This document shows positions 1 through 5,262 of a DNA stretch of 5,690 nucleotides, in pieces (position 1 is the stretch's first letter; the number at the start of each line of letters is the position of its first letter). The position numbers were made by a program, and so were the translations under genes. The stretch spans positions 48,034-53,723 of the forward strand of contig PABM01000012.1 of the NCBI GenBank assembly GCA_002702745.1. The letters run 5' to 3'. The notes beneath the pieces were generated by a model. That model was not told the DNA's origin and searched no databases. It saw only the letters and a list, made by a program, of their open reading frames with translations. This DNA is from Flavobacteriaceae bacterium. Lineage in GTDB: Bacteria > Bacteroidota > Bacteroidia > Flavobacteriales > Flavobacteriaceae.

Positions 1-15
1 AGGTATAATATCTCT

Positions 16-23
16 TATATTTG
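16..23 (+). promoter_or_regulatory. Putative Bacteroidetes -7 promoter element ahead of cyoE
   Basis: The sequence TATATTTG matches the Bacteroidetes sigma-A-type -7 consensus TAnnTTTG exactly. It lies 20 nt before the TTG codon at 44, which would give a short leader of roughly a dozen nucleotides. The -33 TTG element would fall left of the window edge, so only half of the promoter can be assessed. Such an 8-mer can occur by chance in AT-rich DNA. Confidence 0.45.
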
Positions 24-43
24 CAGTTAATTTAAAAGAAATT

Positions 44-913
44 TTGTCTACAAATATTTCACTATCTATAATTAAAGAGCTTACAAAATTTAGGCTAACC
101 CTGAGTGTTGTGTTTTCATCATTTATAAGTTATTTCCTAGGGGCAACTGAAGTAAATCCTATTCAGCTTTTTTATTTAGTCGCAGGAGGTATTCTTATTG
201 TAAGTTCATCAAATATTTTCAATCAAATAATAGAAAAAGATTTAGATAAGCTTATGAAAAGGACTCAAAATCGTCCATTACCAAAAAAAGAAATTACCCC
301 AAAATTAGCTTTATTTTTAGCAATCCTTTCAGCTTTAATCGGATTAATTTTTATGTATTTAATTAACCTTAAAGTAGCAATTCTAGCAGCTGTCTCAATA
401 TTTCTTTACACAGCTATCTATACCCCAATGAAATTGATAAGCCCACTTTCGGTTTTTGTTGGAGCAATTCCTGGTGCTTTCCCTTTTATGATTGGTTGGG
501 TAGCAGCAACAAATGATATAGGAATCGAAGCTTTAACCTTATTTCTGATGCAATTTTTTTGGCAGTTCCCACATTTTTGGTCAATTGGATGGTCTCAAAA
601 TAGTGATTATGAAAAAGCTGGTTTTAAAATGTTGCCAACCGGAAGAAAAGACAAGTCCACATCGGCACAAATTTTGTTTTATTCGATATGGGCTGTATTA
701 GTTTCAATAATTCCTTTTTTTGGAATTACCGGTGAACTAAAACTTAGTATTGTTGGAGTTTTAGCTGTTTTTGCTTTAGGAGCTCTTCTGATTTATAAAT
801 CTTATATTCTATTTTTAGACGGAAAAAACGAGAATGCAAAAAAATTAATGTTTACAAGTGTGATTTACCTTACATTTATTCAACTTACCTTTTTATTTGA
901 TAAAATATTCTAA
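44..913 (+). CDS. cyoE: Protoheme IX farnesyltransferase (heme O synthase), CyoE/CtaB
   Basis: This integral inner-membrane UbiA-family prenyltransferase adds a farnesyl group to heme B to make heme O, the precursor of heme A for aa3 oxidases. The first prenyl-diphosphate/Mg motif is at residues 60-80 (N60, E64, D68, then R73-T74 and NRP). Its first acidic position is Glu where many homologues have Asp. The second motif is around D188-Y189, followed by AGFKMLP. About eight or nine hydrophobic helices fill the protein, and 289 aa is close to the usual length of about 300. The start is uncertain. TTG at 44 is the only standard start candidate between the window edge and the first helix, and a -7 promoter match lies just upstream. 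However, the frame stays open to the left edge without a stop, so an upstream start is possible. The stop lies 2 nt before the short cox3 gene, so the two are probably cotranscribed. The function is secure; the N-terminus is not. Confidence 0.93.
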   Translation: MSTNISLSIIKELTKFRLTLSVVFSSFISYFLGATEVNPIQLFYLVAGGILIVSSSNIFNQIIEKDLDKLMKRTQNRPLPKKEITPKLALFLAILSALIGLIFMYLINLKVAILAAVSIFLYTAIYTPMKLISPLSVFVGAIPGAFPFMIGWVAATNDIGIEALTLFLMQFFWQFPHFWSIGWSQNSDYEKAGFKMLPTGRKDKSTSAQILFYSIWAVLVSIIPFFGITGELKLSIVGVLAVFALGALLIYKSYILFLDGKNENAKKLMFTSVIYLTFIQLTFLFDKIF

Positions 914-915
914 TT

Positions 916-1485
916 ATGAGTTCACTAGTAAATAAAAGAAATAGAGCATTGAAAATGATGTTGTGGTTTGGAATTGGATCACTCTTCATGACTTTTGCAG
1001 GATTAACAAGTGCATTTATAGTAAGTAAAAATAGAGAAGATTGGGTTCAAAATTTTGATTTACCAGAAGCTTTTTATTATAGCTTAATCTTTATACTTTC
1101 AAGCAGTATAATATTGATTTTTGCAAGGAGATTACTTACAAAAAATCAACAAAAAAAAGTTTCAGTATTATTATTAATCACAATATTGTTAGGAACCTTA
1201 TTTATAGTATTCCAATTTTTAGGTTTTGGTCAAATAATGGCTGACGGATACCATTTTACAGGCCCAACTAGCACCATCAATAGTTCCTTTATTTTTTTAA
1301 TCGCCTTTGTGCATTTAGTTCATGTACTGGTTGCATTAATCGCATTAGTTGTGGTTTTTGTCAAAAATTTAAAGGGTGTGTATAATCATGAAAATCACAC
1401 TGGTTTCGATCTTGCTTCAATTTTTTGGCATTTTGTAGATATTTTATGGATTTACCTGTTTATATTTTTGGTTTTCTTCGGTTAA
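916..1485 (+). CDS. Cytochrome c oxidase subunit III, short paralogue (heme-copper oxidase subunit III family)
   Basis: A 189-aa membrane protein with five predicted helices (about 14-36, 52-70, 83-105, 120-148, 168-188), the usual bacterial subunit III layout. Family marks are H133 and H136 in helix 4 and the FWHFVD block with H172 at the start of helix 5. The same blocks occur in the next gene. Subunit III is a non-catalytic core subunit packed against Cox1. In other oxidases it supports proton uptake and turnover stability. Oddly, an ungapped alignment of helix 1 with the neighbouring long Cox3 places L23 opposite D37 there. Helix 3 places G103 opposite E132. This copy therefore lacks both conserved intramembrane acids. 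The ATG lies 2 nt after the cyoE stop. Family assignment is confident, but whether both Cox3 copies sit in one complex is unknown. Confidence 0.9.
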   Translation: MSSLVNKRNRALKMMLWFGIGSLFMTFAGLTSAFIVSKNREDWVQNFDLPEAFYYSLIFILSSSIILIFARRLLTKNQQKKVSVLLLITILLGTLFIVFQFLGFGQIMADGYHFTGPTSTINSSFIFLIAFVHLVHVLVALIALVVVFVKNLKGVYNHENHTGFDLASIFWHFVDILWIYLFIFLVFFG

Positions 1486-1499
1486 AATAATTATTTTTG
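1467..1499 (+). promoter_or_regulatory. Putative internal promoter ahead of the long cox3 gene
   Basis: TTTG at 1467-1470 and TATTTTTG at 1492-1499 are separated by 21 nt. They fit the Bacteroidetes pattern of a -33 TTG/TTTG and a -7 TAnnTTTG. The -7 element lies in the only sizeable gap inside the gene block (33 nt), 19 nt before the ATG at 1519. The -33 half lies within the end of the short cox3 gene. The position suggests extra transcription starting at the long cox3, so that structural genes could be expressed partly independently of cyoE. This is a consensus match only. Confidence 0.45.
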
Positions 1500-1518
1500 T
1501 ACCTCATTAAATTAAACT

Positions 1519-2499
1519 ATGGGAACTACAGTTAGTAGAACTTCAAATGAAAAGATTTGGAATGGAGGGAATAAACCCCTAAACGCATCCTACGGAAAAA
1601 TGATGATGTGGTTTTTCATTGTTTCTGATGCATTAACTTTTTCTGGATTTATTGTCTCTTATGGATTTGCTAGATTTAAATATGCAAATTCATGGCCAAT
1701 CGCCGATGAAGTTTTTACACATGTACCATTTATGCATGGTCAAGAGCTCCCAATGATATTTGTTGCCTTTATGACATTTGTTTTGATTATGTCATCAGTA
1801 ACAATGGTGCTTGCCGTTGATGCTGGTCATAAAATGAATAAAGCTAAGGTTACTTTTTACATGTTTTTAACGATTATTGGAGGAATCATCTTTGTTGGTT
1901 CTCAAGCATGGGAATGGGCAACTTTTATCAAAGGTGATTATGGTGCAGTCAAGACAAAAGGAGGAAATATTCTTCAATTTTTAGATGCAGAAACTTCGAA
2001 GAGAGTAGCTGTTAGTGACTTTGCTTTTGTTTATTCTAGCTCAAGAGATCAGCATCAAAAATATAATGGAATATGGTACAGAGAAGAATCAAGTCTACCA
2101 TCATTTTCTGTTGAAGAAGTAATTGCGGGAATGGAGGCATCACCAAATATTGTTATCAGAACTCAAAATCTAGATGATAACGGTCATAAAACTATACTAT
2201 CTCGTGAAGAGTCTTTAGATATTTTGAAATCAACCGCAGTTTCTGTTGTAAACGGAGCTAATCTTATTGAAAACGAATATGGAGTTCCTTTGTTTGCTAA
2301 TTTCTTTTTCTTCATTACTGGTTTCCATGGCTTTCACGTTTTCTCAGGAATTGTACTTAATGTTATTATATTCTTCAATGTCATTATTGGTACTTATGAA
2401 AAAAGAAAAAGTTATGAAATGGTAGAAAAGGTTGGTCTTTATTGGCATTTTGTAGATTTAGTCTGGGTTTTTGTTTTCACATTTTTCTATTTAGTTTAA
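1519..2499 (+). CDS. Cytochrome c oxidase subunit III, long paralogue with a large loop insertion
   Basis: A 326-aa heme-copper oxidase subunit III. Five helices are visible at about 27-50, 77-100, 111-131, 257-290 and 303-325. Family signatures are FIVSDALTF in helix 1, QAWEW (Q129, E132) ending helix 3, GFHGFHVFSG (H270, H273) in helix 4 and YWHFVD (H310) in helix 5. D37 lies where mitochondrial Cox3 has its DCCD-reactive Glu. Typical bacterial forms are about 190-200 aa; the excess is one soluble insertion of about 120 residues (134-253) between helices 3 and 4, replacing a short loop. I recall the same insertion in other Flavobacteriaceae, so it is probably lineage-typical and not a recent fusion. 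Its function is not known to me. The gene starts 33 nt after the short cox3, with a possible promoter in the gap, and ends 4 nt before cox4. Confidence 0.93.
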   Translation: MGTTVSRTSNEKIWNGGNKPLNASYGKMMMWFFIVSDALTFSGFIVSYGFARFKYANSWPIADEVFTHVPFMHGQELPMIFVAFMTFVLIMSSVTMVLAVDAGHKMNKAKVTFYMFLTIIGGIIFVGSQAWEWATFIKGDYGAVKTKGGNILQFLDAETSKRVAVSDFAFVYSSSRDQHQKYNGIWYREESSLPSFSVEEVIAGMEASPNIVIRTQNLDDNGHKTILSREESLDILKSTAVSVVNGANLIENEYGVPLFANFFFFITGFHGFHVFSGIVLNVIIFFNVIIGTYEKRKSYEMVEKVGLYWHFVDLVWVFVFTFFYLV

Positions 2500-2503
2500 T
2501 CAT

Positions 2504-2893
2504 ATGGCAGGACACGCACACAAATTGGAAATTTTTAGAGGACTTATAAAATTTAAGTCTAACACTCAGAAGATAATTGGAGTATTAATTCTTCTTTCAA
2601 TAGTTACCTTGGTTGAGGTAGTACTAGGTATATATAAACCGGCAGTTTTAAATGAATACTTTTTAAATCTCAAACTTCTGAATTGGATATTTATAATTCT
2701 TACAATTGTAAAGGCATATTATATCACTTGGGACTTTATGCATATGCGTGATGAAACCTCTATATTGAGGAGAGTTGTAGTATGGACAGCTGTTTTTTTA
2801 ATTCTTTATCTTACATTTATTTTAATCCAAGAGGGAGGATACATTTTTGATGAGTTTAATGACTCGTCAAACTATATCAAAACAGATTTTTAA
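2504..2893 (+). CDS. Prokaryotic cytochrome c oxidase subunit IV
   Basis: A 129-aa protein with three predicted membrane helices (about 24-43, 59-79 and 91-109), matching the layout of the prokaryotic Cox4 family (COX4_pro). The block K70-AYYITWDFMHMRDE at the end of helix 2 is the typical signature of this family in Bacteroidetes. The protein is a small accessory subunit of the aa3 oxidase, and in other bacteria it is thought to stabilise the Cox1/Cox3 core. The N-terminus contains histidines (H4, H6) and is predicted soluble, as is the acidic C-terminal tail. The ATG lies 4 nt after the long cox3 stop, consistent with stoichiometric co-expression. The length is slightly longer than the roughly 100 aa common in Proteobacteria. 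Confidence 0.88.
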   Translation: MAGHAHKLEIFRGLIKFKSNTQKIIGVLILLSIVTLVEVVLGIYKPAVLNEYFLNLKLLNWIFIILTIVKAYYITWDFMHMRDETSILRRVVVWTAVFLILYLTFILIQEGGYIFDEFNDSSNYIKTDF

Positions 2894-2906
2894 TTTTAAT
2901 TAAATC

Positions 2907-3623
2907 GTGATTAATACTTTTTACAGAAAATGGATTATTCTGGGAATACTTTTTTTATTGCCAGTGATATTTTTACTATTCCTCTATCCGTCTACACATA
3001 ATTACAATACTCTTGACATTGTCAATGAGGATATTAAAGAACTAGAAATTTTAAATTTTATTGACCAAAATGAAATAACTCTAGAAGAAAATATAACGAT
3101 TCTCAATTTTTTGGGAAACAAACCTCTTGAAAATATTACAGGGGCCATGAACCTCAAAGAATTGGTTTATGATAAGTTTAAAGGATTCAAAAAATTTCAG
3201 ATTGTAACTATTGGTTCAGCAGATTCTGAAAATTCATTAAAAAATGTAAAAAAGGAGTTAATAAAATCGGATGAATTAAAATATTGGTTTTTTGCAACGG
3301 CTAGTGATGAAAAAATAAAAGAAATTTATAATTCACTAAGATCTGTTAACAAATTAGACTCTTCAAGCTATACCAGTCAAGTGTTTATAGTCGATAAACA
3401 AAGGAATCAAAGAGGAAGAATTGATGATCGTAATGATAAAGAGATTGAAAAAAACACCAATTTGGTTGGTTTATATTCTTACAACTCTGTTATAGTTTCT
3501 GAAATAAAGAAAAAAATGAACGATGATATTCGAATTTTATTTACAGAATATAGGCAAAAAAGAAAAGGAAATTTCAATTCTAATATTAGACGAATAAGTA
3601 ATTTGGATGGAAATGATGAATAA
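2907..3623 (+). CDS. Cysteine-free SCO/thioredoxin-like membrane-anchored protein
   Basis: A 238-aa protein with one N-terminal membrane anchor (about 9-27) and a soluble domain, probably facing the periplasm. The domain resembles the SCO product encoded immediately downstream. ITILNFLG (63-70) fits the first thioredoxin-fold strand, FKKFQIVTIG (94-103) the second, and YTSQVFIVDKQRNQRGR (155-171) the block that in SCO carries the copper-binding His. The protein contains no cysteine, so the CxxxC pair is missing, and Thr replaces the SCO His. It therefore cannot bind copper or exchange disulfides as SCO does. A structural or scaffolding role in oxidase assembly is an inference from position. 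The GTG at 2907 is chosen because a TAA at 2901-2903 closes the frame just upstream and no ATG occurs before the anchor. The end overlaps the SCO start. Homology is judged by eye only. Confidence 0.72.
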   Translation: MINTFYRKWIILGILFLLPVIFLLFLYPSTHNYNTLDIVNEDIKELEILNFIDQNEITLEENITILNFLGNKPLENITGAMNLKELVYDKFKGFKKFQIVTIGSADSENSLKNVKKELIKSDELKYWFFATASDEKIKEIYNSLRSVNKLDSSSYTSQVFIVDKQRNQRGRIDDRNDKEIEKNTNLVGLYSYNSVIVSEIKKKMNDDIRILFTEYRQKRKGNFNSNIRRISNLDGNDE

Positions 3624-4350
3624 AAGAAATATTTTAATAGGTATAGTAATTATCGTTTTTGGTTTAGTTTTTGTTCCAAGAGTTATTGATCGAGTAAAAA
3701 ATAATGATATTTCTCGAAGTGAAAGCAGGAGCCTAAAGCTTGATAATTTTGAAAAAAACATTGAGTCACTCCCTTATTTATTGATAAATAACGAAAGAAA
3801 AATGGTTCCTGATTTTAAATTTATTAATCAAAATGGAGAACTTATTTCTAATAGTGATTATTTCGGCAAAGTTTATATTGTCGAATTCTTTTTTACAACA
3901 TGTACCACAATTTGCCCTATTATGAATACAAATTTAGTTCACATTCAAAATAGTTTTACAGCTTTTCCTGAATTTGGTATAGCATCGTTTTCTATTAATC
4001 CTGAGTATGATACAGTAGAAGTTTTGAATCAGTATGCAAATGATAATGGGATTGTAAATTCTAATTGGAATCTAATGACAGGCAAAAGAGATGATATTTA
4101 TAAGCTTGCAAATGATGGATTCAATCTTTATACTGCTGCAAGTACAGAATTTGTTGATGGTTTTGAACATTCTGGATATTTTGCCTTGGTAGATAAAAAT
4201 GGATATATAAGATGTAGAAATGATCAATTTGGAAACCCTAAAATCTATTACAAAGGATCTGTAAATTTTCAAGAAAAATTAGATTCTAACGGTGAGTCTG
4301 AGGAAATTACAGTTTTGAAAGAAGATCTCTTAAAATTACTAAGCGAATAA
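3607..4350 (+). CDS. SCO1/SenC/PrrC family copper chaperone for cytochrome c oxidase
   Basis: SCO proteins deliver copper to, or reduce, the CuA site of Cox2. This one has a single N-terminal anchor (about 8-24, ILIGIVIIVFGLVFVP) and a periplasmic thioredoxin-fold domain from about residue 65. The copper-binding motif is complete: C99 and C103 in TTCTTICP, and H188 in FEHSGYFALVD. The total of 247 aa is slightly longer than the roughly 200-230 aa usual for SCO, through the linker after the anchor and the C-terminal tail. A third cysteine, C203, sits in IRCRND, a place not known to bind copper. ATG codons occur at 3607, 3613 and 3616. The last (reading MNKRNILIGI) best matches the compact N-terminus expected, but all overlap the end of the preceding gene, indicating translational coupling. 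The DUF420 gene begins 1 nt after the stop. Confidence 0.93.
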   Translation: MEMMNKRNILIGIVIIVFGLVFVPRVIDRVKNNDISRSESRSLKLDNFEKNIESLPYLLINNERKMVPDFKFINQNGELISNSDYFGKVYIVEFFFTTCTTICPIMNTNLVHIQNSFTAFPEFGIASFSINPEYDTVEVLNQYANDNGIVNSNWNLMTGKRDDIYKLANDGFNLYTAASTEFVDGFEHSGYFALVDKNGYIRCRNDQFGNPKIYYKGSVNFQEKLDSNGESEEITVLKEDLLKLLSE

Positions 4351-4351
4351 A

Positions 4352-4945
4352 ATGAGTTCAGATAAAGTAAAATTATATAACAGACTTACACTAATAGTAT
4401 CATTTATTGTGCCTACACTAGTAGCATTATTACTCTTTTTAAAGTGGAATGCAAACAAGCTAATATTTGATTTAAGATCCCCCAATTTTGAACCAATAGT
4501 ATTGTTGGAAAATTTACCATTTGCAGAACCGTTAAAATTTTTACCTCCGATTTATGCAACAACTAATGGGATTACTGCTATTCTTTTAATTTTTGCAGTT
4601 ATTGCTATAAAAAATGGAAACAGAAAATTACATGAAAGATTGATTAAAATATGTATTGCTCTGTCATTGTTATTCCTGGTTTTGTACATTGCTTACCATA
4701 TTACAACAGATCCCACATCATTTGGAGGGGAGGGATTGATTAAATATTTGTACTATTTCATTTTAATAACGCATATACTACTTTCAATCACTGTAATCCC
4801 TTTTGTGCTCTTTTCATATATAAGAGCAATAACAGGTGATTTTGTAAGACATAAAAAAATTGCAAAAATTACATTTCCGATATGGCTCTATGTAGCTGTT
4901 ACAGGTGTTATAGTTTATCTGATGATAGCTCCATACTATATTTGA
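4352..4945 (+). CDS. DUF420 family membrane protein (CtaM/YozB-like), probable oxidase assembly factor
   Basis: A 197-aa polytopic protein with about five helices (12-30, 67-87, 98-117, 131-157, 172-192). It has the four histidines characteristic of DUF420: H94 (KLHERL), H116 (AYH), H141 (THILLS) and H167 (RHKKIA). Placement of these histidines near helix ends suggests heme or metal coordination, but this is inference. In Firmicutes the DUF420 protein CtaM is required for function of an aa3-type oxidase, and in Bacteroidetes the family recurs beside SCO genes. A role in heme or copper insertion into cytochrome oxidase therefore fits. The ATG lies 1 nt after the SCO stop. The stop TGA shares its last base with the ATG of the next gene, so translation of the two is probably coupled. 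The helices and family call are confident; the biochemical activity is not established. Confidence 0.85.
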   Translation: MSSDKVKLYNRLTLIVSFIVPTLVALLLFLKWNANKLIFDLRSPNFEPIVLLENLPFAEPLKFLPPIYATTNGITAILLIFAVIAIKNGNRKLHERLIKICIALSLLFLVLYIAYHITTDPTSFGGEGLIKYLYYFILITHILLSITVIPFVLFSYIRAITGDFVRHKKIAKITFPIWLYVAVTGVIVYLMIAPYYI

Positions 4946-5151
4946 TGAGAAATAAATTATTAATATTACTATTTCTTCTATTCTATGATTTCATTTATGC
5001 TCAATGTGCGATGTGCAGAGCTGTACTTGAAAGTAGTGAAAATGAAGGTATGGCAGAAGGTATTAATAACGGTATAGTGTATTTAGCTTTTCTTCCCTAT
5101 CTATTGGTTTTTTTTATGATTTTTTTCGTCTATAGAAAATTTAAAAAATAG
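4945..5151 (+). CDS. Small exported CxxC membrane protein of the oxidase operon, function unknown
   Basis: A 68-aa protein with an N-terminal signal-peptide-like segment (residues 3-19, basic start then Leu-rich). A CxxC motif (C21-A-M-C24) follows, then a short polar stretch with an AEGINNGI block (37-44), then a C-terminal helix (about 44-63) and a basic tail. If the signal is cleaved near A19/Q20, the CxxC would sit almost at the mature N-terminus outside the membrane, tethered by the C-terminal helix. The lipobox is poor, with Gln before Cys, so a lipoprotein is less likely. The start at 4945 is preferred because ATG overlaps the DUF420 stop by one base (TGATG) and yields a signal peptide. 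An in-frame ATG at 4882 lies inside DUF420 and adds an implausible N-terminus. I recall similar unnamed proteins beside cox genes in Bacteroidetes. A thiol or copper role is inference from the motif and context. Confidence 0.82.
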   Translation: MRNKLLILLFLLFYDFIYAQCAMCRAVLESSENEGMAEGINNGIVYLAFLPYLLVFFMIFFVYRKFKK

Positions 5152-5213
5152 ACTTTTAATTTTTTATAATATCCCTAAAATTCCTTTGTTCCTTTTAACA
5201 ACTAATTAACAAG

Positions 5214-5252
5214 AATTTGTATTCTTTTTATTAACCTTTGCAAATACAAATT
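5214..5252. repeat. 10-bp perfect inverted repeat upstream of the ABC ATPase gene
   Basis: AATTTGTATT at 5214-5223 and AATACAAATT at 5243-5252 are exact reverse complements separated by 19 nt. The right arm ends 10 nt before the ATG at 5263. The spacer holds a TTAACCTTTG stretch whose last eight bases (5233-5240) match the -7 consensus TAnnTTTG except at the first T. The arms could be operator half-sites flanking the promoter, or a weak hairpin in the leader. The arms have few G or C bases and no T-run follows, so this does not look like an intrinsic terminator. The other part of the 111-nt intergenic region (5152-5213) shows nothing I can name. Confidence 0.5.
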
Positions 5253-5262
5253 AGAGATTAAA

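Noticed and set aside
916..2499. Two adjacent Cox3 genes as one frameshifted or split gene
   Set aside because: Each has a full set of five helices, its own start and stop and its own helix 4/5 signatures, so they are paralogues, not fragments.
3537..3761. Minus-strand open frame of 74 codons
   Set aside because: It lies antisense across the junction of two well-supported + strand genes, has no family resemblance and is expected by chance in this AT-rich sequence.
4072..4272. Minus-strand open frame of 66 codons
   Set aside because: It lies entirely antisense to the conserved SCO domain and shows no recognisable signal, so it is a shadow.
4882..4944. N-terminal extension of the small CxxC protein from the ATG at 4882
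   Set aside because: The 21 extra residues lie over the last helix of DUF420 and would hide a good signal peptide. The ATG at 4945 with a TGATG overlap is far more plausible.
5140..5175. Possible intrinsic terminator after the CxxC gene (A-rich stretch followed by a T-rich stretch)
   Set aside because: Any hairpin would be almost purely A-T with mismatches and no stable stem. I cannot support a terminator call.
5185..5213. Short complementary bits (TTGTT and AACAA) in the intergenic region
   Set aside because: Five-base A/T-rich matches are expected by chance and form no convincing structure.
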